A stretch of DNA of 64,000 bases from Coriobacteriaceae bacterium (GTDB lineage Bacteria > Actinomycetota > Coriobacteriia > Coriobacteriales > UMGS124): positions 66,894 to 130,893 of the forward strand of contig JAHZGC010000002.1 in assembly GCA_019421015.1 (NCBI GenBank), read 5' to 3'. Positions 53,828 through 62,335 of this stretch are shown here, piece after piece (position 1 is the first letter of the stretch; every line of letters starts with the position of its first letter). Under the pieces are notes generated by a model. That model did not search any database. It was not told where the DNA came from and saw only the letters and a program-made list of their open reading frames with translations. Made by a program: the position numbers and the translations under genes.

Positions 53828-54817
53828 TTATTCACAGAGACGCCGCGGTCCCTGTATGGGGTCAACAGCACCGTCGAATAGGCCGTGCGATCGCAGGCGA
53901 ATCCATGCGCTGGCAAAGTCGGCGAACCAGGCAAAGCTCGTTGCCTGGCCGAGTGGGGAGGTGTCAACAATTTCAGCGTGCATCTGGGGAATGATGCGTT
54001 CCAGCAGCGCAATGCCTTTTTCAGATATGCGCACCACGACGCTACGGCGGTCGTCGCTGCCACGAGTGCGGGTTGCCAGCTCTTCACCCAGCAAGAACCG
54101 TAGGGCGCGCGATGCGGTCGAGCGGTCGACGACCAAAGCGCGAGAGAGGTTCGACGGTGATGACCCTCCTGTGCGGTAGAGTACAATAAGCATGAGAAAG
54201 GCCAGGTCGGTGCAGCCTTTTATCGTCCCGATATGTCGCTGGAGCATAACCAGGGACGCCTGGAAGTGGCTGAGCAGCCAGAGCACGTCCGCCGTGCAAG
54301 GGCCTCCTGCCATAATTGCGTACGAGTGCTGCCCGTAAGCGCTTTCGGAAAATCCCTCTTCCGGGTCTAGGCCCGGGTCGAGTGAGAACTGCTCACGAAA
54401 TTCCTGGGCAAGGCAGTCGAGTGCGCGCTCGGCTGCCTCTGTGCCTGCCGTCGTTAGCGATACCTGGACAATGCGCCGATCGCCCGGTACCTCGCTATAA
54501 AATGTGAAACCGCGTGCCTCCAACTTGCGCGCTGTGGTCGAGACCGTGCTTGTGCTCAGGTCGAGGGCCTGGGCGAGTTCGCCGATGGCGATAGCATGTC
54601 CGTCGACGAGCAAAAACAGCAATATGAGAGCCGAGGGCCAGTCGAGTGCCTGGCGTTCGAGTGCCGCTCGCAGGAAGCGGATGCGGATCATGAGCAGCAA
54701 TATGGTGGGCAACAGGTAGTCGAGCACGCTGTCGAATTTCATGCGTTCTATGTCGAAATCCCGTTCAAGGGTCATATGCACCGACCTAAGCCCGTGTCCC
54801 GCTTCGATGGACGACAT
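53828..54817 (-). CDS. Tandem-MarR regulator (two winged-helix domains in one chain)
   Basis: Protein of 329 residues, ATG at 54817. Two MarR-like units are fused: about 55-145 (IGELAQALDLSTSTVSTTARKLEARGFTFYSEVPGDRRIVQVSLTTAGTEAAERAL) and about 205-290 (PSNLSRALVVDRSTASRALRFLLGEELATRTRGSDDRRSVVVRISEKGIALLERII). Each has the HTH and the D-RR wing. MarR proteins normally dimerise from about 150-residue chains, so this one may be a covalent pseudo-dimer. The halves are well diverged, so the fusion is old. Probably regulates the flavoprotein downstream. Confidence 0.8.
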   Translation of the reverse strand: MSSIEAGHGLRSVHMTLERDFDIERMKFDSVLDYLLPTILLLMIRIRFLRAALERQALDWPSALILLFLLVDGHAIAIGELAQALDLSTSTVSTTARKLEARGFTFYSEVPGDRRIVQVSLTTAGTEAAERALDCLAQEFREQFSLDPGLDPEEGFSESAYGQHSYAIMAGGPCTADVLWLLSHFQASLVMLQRHIGTIKGCTDLAFLMLIVLYRTGGSSPSNLSRALVVDRSTASRALRFLLGEELATRTRGSDDRRSVVVRISEKGIALLERIIPQMHAEIVDTSPLGQATSFAWFADFASAWIRLRSHGLFDGAVDPIQGPRRLCE

Positions 54818-54831
54818 TATAGTCCTCGTCC

Positions 54832-54897
54832 TGTGCGGTGCTGCACCGCATGGTCGTGACCGCGGTAGGGCGGCATCGGGGTAGCCTCGCGAGTTGA
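54832..54897 (+). pseudogene. Fragment of a third GNAT acetyltransferase copy
   Basis: TGCGGTGCTGCACCGCATGG and what follows read CAVLHRMVVTAVGRHRG, matching the YAVLHRMAVAAAGRRGG region of the two intact GNAT genes at about 55 of 65 bases. Both ends of the gene are gone. Confidence 0.7.
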
Positions 54898-54991
54898 TGC
54901 CGCCGGGGTCTCTGCTACAGGTCGTGCGGGGGGCTGGCCTGCTTCGGGATACCGAGCGCCGCGACCCTGCGGGCCGAGGGCCGAGGCCCGA

Positions 54992-55198
54992 GATACTTCC
55001 GCAAGATCAGGGTTCTGGATAGGTGTAGGAGGAGGTCTGGTGCCTGTTCGTCGGGCCCCGATGCCTGCTTGTGGCCGAGGGGTTAACAAATCCCCAGGTC
55101 AGGGGCGTGCCCGTCCCACCGGCTCTCTCGTCTTGTCGGTGCGCGGCTCCATGCGGGGTCGGAGAGCCTATCCAGAACCCCGATCTTGCGGCGCTATC
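54992..55198. repeat. MITE-like repeat, copy 3 (207 bp)
   Basis: It has the best-preserved ends: the left CGCAAGATCAGGGTTCTGG (55000-55018) and the right CCAGAACCCCGATCTTGCG (55172-55190) are inverted over about 19 bases with one mismatch. Inside is CCCAGGTCAGGGGCGTG, matching copy 1. No reading frame. It has the same length as the other two copies. Confidence 0.8.
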
Positions 55199-55413
55199 TG
55201 CCGTTTCGGCCATCGCCGTGAACGTGCCTGCCCGCTTTCCCGTGCCTGCCCGCTCCTCTGCCCGTTTCCCCCGTGCGGCTGTTCTCCCCCCATCCTTCCA
55301 CCGTCCAGCCCCCCTCGCGCGGTTTGCCAGCCTGTGCCCCCATCGGTCATAATGGCCCCGTCGGCTATCGACCCATGGCCGACTTTGCCCGAAGCCCGAA
55401 ACGGAGCGCGTCC

Positions 55414-56889
55414 ATGGCGGTCACCCCTGCTAGCCCACCCATCTCGGTCGCTGCTGACCGCAGCACGCTCGTCGACGCGCTCGGCCTTGCCTGCTACATC
55501 GCCTACAGCTACGTCTTTTGGGACAGCCCCCTGTTCCTCGACCGCCACGACATGGGCGGTGCGGCGCTCATGGACGGTTTTTTGCTGGTCCAGGGTGCTA
55601 TGACGGCCTTGGGGGCCCTGGTGCTCATGGCGGTCTGGGGCCGGGTGGCCCCGCTGCGGAGAAACGCCCCGGTCCTCAGCGTGTTCGTGGCCTGCGAGGT
55701 CCTGGCCGTGGCGCTTGCCGTGGCGGGCAACCATGGGGAGGCGGCCCTCGTCTCGTGCGTGGGCTTTGGGTTGAGCGGCTTTGGCAGCTCCATGCGCCTG
55801 GGGTGGGAGGAGCGCATGGCGGTGCGCGGCATTGCGGCCACCGCGGCCCGGGCGGGGCTGGGCTACGTGTTTGCCATCGCCATCTACACCGTGGTGCTCA
55901 TGCTGCCCCAGGCGGGAGCCTGCGCCGCCACGTTTGCGCTCCCGGTGGTTTCCTTCGCCACCCTGCTGTACCAGGAACGCGCGCATCCCGACGACGGCGT
56001 GATAACGCCCGACCCAGCGCTCGGCTCCTCCGACGCCTATACGGGTTTGCTCGGCAGCTTTGGGCGCGTGCCGTGGCGTATCCCGGCCTTTGTGGCGCTC
56101 TCGTACTTCTGCTACGGCGCCACGCGCATGAACAGCCTCTCGAGCTCGCTCACCGCCACCACGTTGGCCGATGCCCTGGTGCCCTGCGTCGCCATGTTCG
56201 CCTGCTGTGCGGGCGTGGCCCTGGCGTTCCTCTCGTACCGCAAGAGCGTCCAGACGGCTATCTACATTGCGGTGCCGCTCATGGCGCTTGCCGGCATCGG
56301 CAACCTGTTCTTGAGCGGGGGAGCCCACACGGCGGTGCTCTTTGTGGCCAACGTGGGCGTGGAGATGACCAAGTACCTGATGTTCTATCTCATGGTCGAC
56401 GTCATCATCAAAGACGGTGCCCCCGCCCTGCTCTGCCTCGCGCTGCTGCGCTTTGCCCAGTGGGGCGGCAGCGTCTTGGGCCAGCAGGCCGCCGACCTGC
56501 TGCCGTCGAACTCGGGGGTGCTCGTGGCCATGCTCGCCGTGCTCATGGCGGCGCTCATGCTCATGATGGGCTTCTCGGGCTCGGCCAAGGTTTCCGCGCC
56601 GGCGCGGCGCTCCGAAGACGGGGCCGCCTCCGTCGAGGTCGCCTCCAGGCTGGCCGCCCCTGCGCATCCCCAGGCCGTGGAGGCGTTTGCCGAGCGCTAC
56701 GGCCTTTCTCCCCGTGAGACCGACGTGCTGCGCATCTGGATCACCGGCAAACCCATGACTGTGGTCGAGAAGACCCTCTACATATCGCAGAGCACCGTGA
56801 AGACCCACCTCAACCACATCTACGCCAAGACCGGGGCCTCAAACCGCTCTCAGCTTATCGAGCTGTTCGACCGCGACGCCTCCGAGTAG
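55414..56889 (+). CDS. Membrane-anchored LuxR-family regulator
   Basis: Protein of 491 residues from the ATG at 55414 (ACGGAGCG upstream; an in-frame ATG at 55375 is less well served). About 12 hydrophobic helices, then HTH YGLSPRETDVLRIWITGKPMTVVEKTLYISQSTVKTHLNHIYAKTGASNRSQLIELF. IWITGKP replaces the usual LLAEGR loop. It is upstream of and co-directional with the fumarate-reductase-like gene at 57155, its likely target, with a palindrome between. Confidence 0.88.
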   Translation: MAVTPASPPISVAADRSTLVDALGLACYIAYSYVFWDSPLFLDRHDMGGAALMDGFLLVQGAMTALGALVLMAVWGRVAPLRRNAPVLSVFVACEVLAVALAVAGNHGEAALVSCVGFGLSGFGSSMRLGWEERMAVRGIAATAARAGLGYVFAIAIYTVVLMLPQAGACAATFALPVVSFATLLYQERAHPDDGVITPDPALGSSDAYTGLLGSFGRVPWRIPAFVALSYFCYGATRMNSLSSSLTATTLADALVPCVAMFACCAGVALAFLSYRKSVQTAIYIAVPLMALAGIGNLFLSGGAHTAVLFVANVGVEMTKYLMFYLMVDVIIKDGAPALLCLALLRFAQWGGSVLGQQAADLLPSNSGVLVAMLAVLMAALMLMMGFSGSAKVSAPARRSEDGAASVEVASRLAAPAHPQAVEAFAERYGLSPRETDVLRIWITGKPMTVVEKTLYISQSTVKTHLNHIYAKTGASNRSQLIELFDRDASE

Positions 56890-56983
56890 GGGCTTGCAAG
56901 TCGATATAGCGGTGTTTACGTTGTGTCAAATCAGCTCTCATTAACCGACTTGCCTACGTATAGGTTCAAACTTGACAGCCTGC

Positions 56984-57001
56984 ACAGGGTTGAAACCCTG
57001 T
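56984..57001. promoter_or_regulatory. Candidate operator, 8-2-8 palindrome
   Basis: Perfect ACAGGGTT-GA-AACCCTGT. TTGACA at 56972-56977 just before it could be a -35 box, so binding would overlap the promoter of the reductase gene at 57155. Confidence 0.55.
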
Positions 57002-57154
57002 AAATCCCCAGCTTGGCGACTCAAACCTCAGTGCCGATGTAACAAATGCGTTTCGTGGGTATGTTCATGGTGTCACAGCCCGCGCCGCCCGGCACGGGAA
57101 ACGCCTACGCTCCCCGGCATTGCGCCGGGGGCATCCACAAAGGAGCGTCTGACC

Positions 57155-58954
57155 ATGAACGTTACCGCCTCTCGTCGCCAGTTCGTCAAGGCTACCGGTG
57201 CCACCGCCGCCATGCTCGCCGTTGCCGGCATGCCTGTAGCTGCGGCTTTTGCCGAGGGTGACTCCGCGGTCAAGGACGGCACCTACACCGCGAGCGCCCA
57301 GGGCAAGCACGCTCCGGTCGAGGTCACGGTTACCGTGAAGGACGGCAAGATCGCCGAGATCCAGATCGGCGAGAACAACGAGATGCCCGGCATGGTCGAG
57401 TCTATCGAGAAGACCATGCTGCCCCTGATCGTCGAGAACCAGACCCTGAACGTCGACAACGTGACCGGTGCCACCATCACGAGCGTGGCCGTGGTCATGG
57501 CCCTGACCGACGCCCTGGCCCAGGCCGGCTTCGACACCGACGTCCTGGCCAAGGCCGATCACGCCGCCCCGGTCTACGAGGCTCCTGCCAGCACCGACGC
57601 CGACGTCATCGTGCTCGGCGCGGGCGGCGCGGGCCTCTCGGCCGCCATCACCGCGGCTGACGCCGGCAAGAGCGTCATCGTGCTCGAGAAGCTCCCGAGC
57701 ATCGGCGGCAACACCCAGATCTCGGGCGGCGGCATGGCTGCTCCGTGCAACTGGCTGCAGCAGGCCGAGGGCATCGAGGACTCGCCCGAGCTCTTTGAGC
57801 AGGACATCATGAACGGCGGCGACAACATCGCCGACCCCGACCTGGTGCACGTGCTGGCCAACGGCGCCCTCGACTCCGCCGAGTGGCTGCGCGACGAGCA
57901 CAACGTCGAGTTCACGCACCTCAACTTCTTTGGCGGCCACTCGGTGAAGCGCTCCGTGGTGCCCGAGGGCGAGACCGGCGCCGCCATCACCTGGCCCCTT
58001 AAGGGCGACGCTGAGAAGGCTGGCATCCAGATCTACACCGCCCTGCAGGCCACCGAGTTCGTGACCGGCGACGACGGCTCCATCGTGGCCGTCAAGGCCG
58101 TGAACCCCGACGGCGAGGAGTTTGAGTTCACCGGCAAGGCCTTTGTGCTCGCCACTGGCGGCTTTGGCGGCAACCTCGAGATGCGCATGAAGTACAACCC
58201 CGACCTCGACGAGAACGTCAAGTCCACCGACACCGTGGCCACCACCGGCGATGGCATCGTGATGGCCGAAGGCATCGGCGCCGACCTCGTGGGCATGGAG
58301 TGGATCCAGACCTACCCCACCTGCGACCCCGTGACCGGTGCGCTGCTCTACATCTGCGACATGCGCCTCATGGACCGCGGCATCCTGGTGAACGAGGAGG
58401 GCGAGCGCTTCGTGGAGGAGCTCGAGCGCCGCGACGTGATCTCGAACGCCATCAAGGAGCAGACCGGCAACTACGCCTACCTGCTGTGGGACAAGACCGG
58501 CGTCGACGAGACCGGCCTCTTTGACAACCACCCCGGCGAGGTCAAGATGTGCACCGAGTACGGCACGCTCTTTGAGGGCGACACCCTCGAGGCGGTCGCC
58601 GAGGCCGCCGGCGTGGATGCCGACGCCCTGGTCAAGACTGTGGAGCACTGGAACGAGATGTGCGAGAAGGGCGAGGACGCCGACTTCAACTACCGCTCCA
58701 CGATGAACACCTTTGGCGAGGCCCCCTTCTACCTGCAGCGCGTGGTCCCCGCCGTGCACCACACCATGGGTGGCGTGCACATCACCACCGACGCCCAGGT
58801 CGTGCTCGAGTCCGGCGAGACCGTGCCCAACCTCTTCGCGGCCGGCGAGATCACCGGCGGCATCCACGGCACCAACCGCCTGGGCTCCGACGCCATCGCC
58901 GACGTCATCACCTTTGGCCGCATCGCCGGCGCGAGCGCCGCGCAGGTGGCGTAG
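57155..58954 (+). CDS. Tat-exported FMN/FAD fumarate-reductase-like enzyme
   Basis: Protein of 599 residues, ATG at 57155 after AAAGGAG. Leader ASRRQFVKATGATAAMLAVAGMPVAAAFA. One FMN_bind domain at about 38-125 with TGATITS (104-110). FAD motif GAGGAG at 155-160, GGNTQISGGGM near 184-194. It keeps the fumarate-reductase residues by motif: H262 and R266 in GGHSVKR, R426 in RFVEELERRD, H536 in HHTMGG, and R575 in HGTNRLGSDAIADVITFGR. So it is the window's best candidate for a fumarate, urocanate or methacrylate reductase. FMN would pass electrons to FAD outside the membrane. Followed by a terminator at 59025. Confidence 0.88.
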   Translation: MNVTASRRQFVKATGATAAMLAVAGMPVAAAFAEGDSAVKDGTYTASAQGKHAPVEVTVTVKDGKIAEIQIGENNEMPGMVESIEKTMLPLIVENQTLNVDNVTGATITSVAVVMALTDALAQAGFDTDVLAKADHAAPVYEAPASTDADVIVLGAGGAGLSAAITAADAGKSVIVLEKLPSIGGNTQISGGGMAAPCNWLQQAEGIEDSPELFEQDIMNGGDNIADPDLVHVLANGALDSAEWLRDEHNVEFTHLNFFGGHSVKRSVVPEGETGAAITWPLKGDAEKAGIQIYTALQATEFVTGDDGSIVAVKAVNPDGEEFEFTGKAFVLATGGFGGNLEMRMKYNPDLDENVKSTDTVATTGDGIVMAEGIGADLVGMEWIQTYPTCDPVTGALLYICDMRLMDRGILVNEEGERFVEELERRDVISNAIKEQTGNYAYLLWDKTGVDETGLFDNHPGEVKMCTEYGTLFEGDTLEAVAEAAGVDADALVKTVEHWNEMCEKGEDADFNYRSTMNTFGEAPFYLQRVVPAVHHTMGGVHITTDAQVVLESGETVPNLFAAGEITGGIHGTNRLGSDAIADVITFGRIAGASAAQVA

Positions 58955-59024
58955 GCGGGCGAGCCGAGGCGTGAGCAGGCGAGAGCCTGTGTGACGGTCG
59001 GCTAAACCAACCAGCTTGTACAAA

Positions 59025-59060
59025 GGGCTCCCAGGCACGTTGAGGCCTGGGGGCCCTTTT
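59025..59060 (+). terminator. Rho-independent terminator
   Basis: Stem GGGCTCCCAGGC / GCCTGGGGGCCC (one mismatch), followed by TTTTCTTTT. It ends the reductase transcript. Confidence 0.85.
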
Positions 59061-59126
59061 CTTTTGACAGGAGGCGGCCGCCCGCTGGGTGCCGTGGGGG
59101 GTGCGGCGGATGCAATGGGACTTTGG

Positions 59127-59365
59127 GGACTTTGCGACGCGAACCGGGGTGCTGCGGATGGGATTTGGACTTTGCGACACGATCAAAGACGCGGTGGACG
59201 AGGTGGGGACTTTGCGACGCGGTTTTGCCGGCCTGGAGAGATTAGGCGGCTTTTGGTAGGGCTTCTGCCTGTGGTGATACCAAAAATCATACTGGTATCA
59301 CTCTAAAAGCGAGTCGCAAAGTCCAAATCCCGGCCATCCGTACCCCCGCTCATGTCGCAAACCCC
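59127..59365. repeat. 40-base periodic repeat cluster (GGACTTTGCGACGCG)
   Basis: Three direct copies of GGACTTTGCGACGCG start at 59127, 59167 and 59207, each exactly 40 bases apart with unrelated 25-base spacers. Two inverted copies lie at 59310-59324 (CGAGTCGCAAAGTCC) and 59351-59365, 41 bases apart. In the middle is GTGATACCA ... TGGTATCAC (59273-59300). GGGATTTGGACTTTGCGAC (59160-59178) and its complement (59313-59331) form a 19-base inverted repeat. Repeats are too short for CRISPR and no cas gene is seen. Confidence 0.7.
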
Positions 59366-59439
59366 GGATTTCGGCCACCCGCCCCTGCCGTGCTTCATCC
59401 GGGGCCCGACCGGCAACTCGGGCGACACTCTAGACCGCC

Positions 59440-59547
59440 CTAGAACATTTTGAAAAAGTTCCTGCACAAGGCGCGCCGGGGCGTGGTGTGCCAGGGCACA
59501 TAAGCCCCGGCGCAACGCGGTGCAGGGCTTTATTCAAAATGCTCTAG
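59440..59547. repeat. Palindromic repeat family B, copy 2
   Basis: A 108-base imperfect palindrome: CTAGAACATTTTGAAAAAG (59440) against CTTTATTCAAAATGCTCTAG (59528-59547), with CCTGCAC / GTGCAGG and CGCCGGGGC / GCCCCGGCG inside. The right half matches 10452-10485 almost base for base. Its end contains the stop codon of the TraX-like gene. Confidence 0.75.
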
Positions 59548-60350
59548 AACAGCCAGGCGTTGAGCAGCCCCAGCACCGCCAGGTGCACCGGGTAGAACAG
59601 GTAGAAGAACCACTTCATCCCCCGCCCGCGCTTGCCGTTGTACAGCGCGATGCAGGCAAGGCCGGCGGCGGCGTAGAGCTGCAGGGAGTTGTCGTGCTCC
59701 CAGCAGTACCACACCGTGGCGGCGCAGCCCAGCAGGAACTGCACGAACCGGTGGTTGCGGGCCAGGTAGAGCACGCCGATTAAGACGATGCCGTAGGCGT
59801 GGTAGCTCACGTCGAGGGGCCCGTTGGCAAGCCACGCGGCCCCGGCGATGGTGCCTACGGCCAGAAGCGAGGTGCCCCAACGGGGCAGCTTGAGGCGCGT
59901 GCCCACGCCCTCGGCGAGCCAGAGGGCGCAGAAGGCCAGCAGCAGGGTGAACATGATGTTGAGCTGGCTCGTCCACGAGATGGCGTCGTGCAGGGCGTAG
60001 TCGTAGGGGACCTCGGCCACGATGCCGAATATGGCCAGCCGCAGGGCGTACTTGGGTCTGCTATGGGTGTGGATAAACCCCTCTACCAGCACGAAGCAGA
60101 ACAGGGGGAACGCCATGCGGCCGATGCGGCGCATCCAGATGTAGATGTCGTACCACAGGAAGGCGTCGGGACTAAAGGCCTGGCGCAGGTCAAGGTAGTA
60201 GCTCCACACCAGGGTGGCCGCCGTGTGGTCGATGAGCATGGTCACGATGGCGATCCACTTGAGCGAGAACCCGCTGAGCAGGTTCCAGGGGTGGTGGATG
60301 CCGGCGGGTGTGGAAACCGCGGTGCTGGGGGCTGTGGCGGTTGTTGCCAT
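59544..60350 (-). CDS. TraX-family membrane protein
   Basis: Protein of 268 residues, ATG at 60350 after AAGGACC. About eight membrane helices; typical TraX features are FSLKWIAIVTMLIDHTAATL (near 30-50), RRIGRMAFPLFCFVLVEGF (near 80-100) and the terminal FYLFYPVHLAVLGLL. TraX of F plasmids acetylates pilin; chromosomal homologues are membrane acyltransferase-like proteins whose role is not known. The stop codon is supplied by the palindromic repeat. No conjugation gene is present. Confidence 0.85.
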   Translation of the reverse strand: MATTATAPSTAVSTPAGIHHPWNLLSGFSLKWIAIVTMLIDHTAATLVWSYYLDLRQAFSPDAFLWYDIYIWMRRIGRMAFPLFCFVLVEGFIHTHSRPKYALRLAIFGIVAEVPYDYALHDAISWTSQLNIMFTLLLAFCALWLAEGVGTRLKLPRWGTSLLAVGTIAGAAWLANGPLDVSYHAYGIVLIGVLYLARNHRFVQFLLGCAATVWYCWEHDNSLQLYAAAGLACIALYNGKRGRGMKWFFYLFYPVHLAVLGLLNAWLF

Positions 60351-60677
60351 GGGGTCCTTCTTGACGGTCGGGGTGCGGTCGAGACATGGCGCCGCGCGAC
60401 GGCTATGAGCCGGTGCGTCTGGCGGCTCCCAAGGATACATCGTTTGGCGCGGTTCTGGTCGGCTCCCCGGGGAACGGCGTGGGCGATGGGGGTAGCCTCA
60501 ATCGGGCCGTGAAATTGGGATTGTCCTACACATACGGTCGCAATTTCGCGGCTATTGTGCGGGAGGTAGGGCGGGGCCCTTGCGGTTACGTTAGGTTCCG
60601 GTCATATCATCTAGCAATGGGAGTCCGTCGGCTTATACTCTCTCTAATATATATGCCGTCCGTTTACGGGAGGTCCT
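60351..60677. other. Promoter region of the restriction-modification genes
   Basis: Divergent from the TraX-like gene. GC falls sharply after about 60500, marking the edge of the acquired segment. TATACT at 60634-60639 may be the -10 box, and GGGAGG precedes the ATG at 60678. No other structure seen. Confidence 0.5.
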
Positions 60678-62177
60678 ATGAGCAACAAGCCCCTTGTTCC
60701 GGAAGGCTTTCTGTTCGACGTTTCTGTTAGTGATTTGCGTAGTCCCCAAGTGCTCGAACGAATAGCCCGGAGGCTTATCGGCAAAACGTTTCGCGAGATA
60801 CACAGTCAGGGTTTTAACCCCGACGGTATCGATCGTGCATACAATAACGCTGCTTACAAAGGGGGTTTGGGTACCCTTGTTGAGGAGTATGTTTTTGGCT
60901 ATCGGGCGAATAGTGACAGCCGACCTGATTTTGTTGAGGCGAACGTCGAGCTCAAAACGACGTGTTTCGATGTCAAGCGCAACGGCGACCTGTCCGCCGG
61001 GGAGCGGCTCGTGCTTTCTATGATTCCCTATGACTGCGAGGTGTCCGTCAACCTCTACGCGTCGCACTTGTGGCCGAAAATGGCATGCATTCTTTTGGTT
61101 ATCTACCGTCGCGACGAGGACGTCGATAAATACGACCAGCAGATTTGCTATGCCAAATTATTTACGCCTCCTGCGGCGGACCTCAAGATTATCGAAGACG
61201 ATTACAGGCGAATCGTCGGTTTGCTGCGCGAGGGGAAGGCCGAGCAGCTCAGTGAAGGCATGACCACGTATCTGGGTGCCTGCACCAAAGGACAGGGAAA
61301 CCAACAACTGGTCGCGCAGTTCTATCCCCCGCACACGGGTGCCAAGCGTCGTGCGTTTTGTTATAAGCGCTCATATATGGATTACGTTCTGCACCACTAC
61401 ATAATGCCGTGCTCCGTTCAAGAAGAAGACTCGATTGTCAAAGACACGCGAATGTTGGAGACCCGGACGTTTGAGGAACTCGTCCTGTCGCTTATCAACG
61501 AGAACGTCGGTGCGACCGACCGGGAGCTATGTGCCAAATTCGGTATGGACTATACGGGCAACAAGGCGCAGTGGACCCAGTTGGTCTATCGCATGTTGGG
61601 CGTGCGAGGCCAGAGGGCTGAGGAGTTCGAGAAGGCCAATATCAGCGTACGAACCGTGCGTGAGGATGAAGGCGACCAAACGGTGCGCGAGTCCCTTTCG
61701 CTCAACACGTTCAAGTTTGCTGACCTTCTCGAGCAAAAGACGTGGGACGAGGCTCCCTTGCGTGACTACATGGATGAGACGCGCTTTCTGTTCGTTGTAT
61801 TCGAAAAAATCGGCGATGCGTCGGTGCTCAAAGGCGCCGCGTTTTGGAGTATGCCGGTGGATGTGATTGATGGTGCGTTGCGGGACTGTTGGGAAGAGGC
61901 CAGATACGTTGTACAGCGTGGCGTAAAGATAGTTCCCAAAAGGCGTGCCAATGGCGGCGTGTCGTACGAGAACGACCTACCGGGCATCACGTTTAACGGG
62001 GTTGCCCACGTGCGGCCCCATACGGCACGGCGATACTACCGTTTTTTGGATGGCACCGAGGTGGGAGATGACCCGCACTGCGGAAACGAGTTACCTGACG
62101 GTCGATGGATGACCACGCAAAGTTTCTGGCTCAATGGTACGTATATCCGCGGCATCCTACGCGATGCGGGGCTATAG
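60678..62177 (+). CDS. Sau3AI / MutH-type restriction endonuclease
   Basis: Protein of 499 residues, close to the 489 of Sau3AI. The catalytic core has D84-x6-E91-L-K93 (RPDFVEANVELKTT), the same spacing as the D-E-K triad of MutH, with GGLGTLVEEYVFG at 62-74 just before. A second, catalytically empty MutH-like half is expected at the C-terminus, as in Sau3AI. Such enzymes cut at GATC (established for the family), so GATC is a reasonable prediction. Codon use and GC differ from neighbours, suggesting transfer. The methyltransferase gene follows by 158 bases. Confidence 0.85.
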   Translation: MSNKPLVPEGFLFDVSVSDLRSPQVLERIARRLIGKTFREIHSQGFNPDGIDRAYNNAAYKGGLGTLVEEYVFGYRANSDSRPDFVEANVELKTTCFDVKRNGDLSAGERLVLSMIPYDCEVSVNLYASHLWPKMACILLVIYRRDEDVDKYDQQICYAKLFTPPAADLKIIEDDYRRIVGLLREGKAEQLSEGMTTYLGACTKGQGNQQLVAQFYPPHTGAKRRAFCYKRSYMDYVLHHYIMPCSVQEEDSIVKDTRMLETRTFEELVLSLINENVGATDRELCAKFGMDYTGNKAQWTQLVYRMLGVRGQRAEEFEKANISVRTVREDEGDQTVRESLSLNTFKFADLLEQKTWDEAPLRDYMDETRFLFVVFEKIGDASVLKGAAFWSMPVDVIDGALRDCWEEARYVVQRGVKIVPKRRANGGVSYENDLPGITFNGVAHVRPHTARRYYRFLDGTEVGDDPHCGNELPDGRWMTTQSFWLNGTYIRGILRDAGL

Positions 62178-62335
62178 GGCTGTATCCGCCACGGTTTGGC
62201 GGCTGTAAGTTTTGCGCGGATTGTTGGAGAGATCTGGACGCGAATCGTGTTGTATGGGATCATTCAGACTCGGCGCGCCGCCCTGCGCGGTGCCTGGTTT
62301 TGCTGTTGGCGGCGTTAAAAGTTTGGAGTGGCCGG

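Larger units (their letters stand above)
54818..55413. other. Intergenic region with GNAT fragment and MITE-like repeat
   Basis: No intact gene. It holds the 66-base acetyltransferase fragment at 54832-54897 and the repeat at 54992-55198. 55200-55330 is rich in CCCG and TGCCCG runs. CATAAT at 55348-55353 may be the -10 of the LuxR gene that follows. Confidence 0.6.

Noticed and set aside
59127..59246. CRISPR-like array (15-base repeats, 25-base spacers)
   Set aside because: Repeats are too short, only three direct copies exist, inverted copies follow, and no cas gene is nearby.
59544..60350. Conjugative plasmid or ICE signalled by TraX
   Set aside because: TraX-like proteins are common on chromosomes; no relaxase, coupling protein, integrase or other transfer gene is present.
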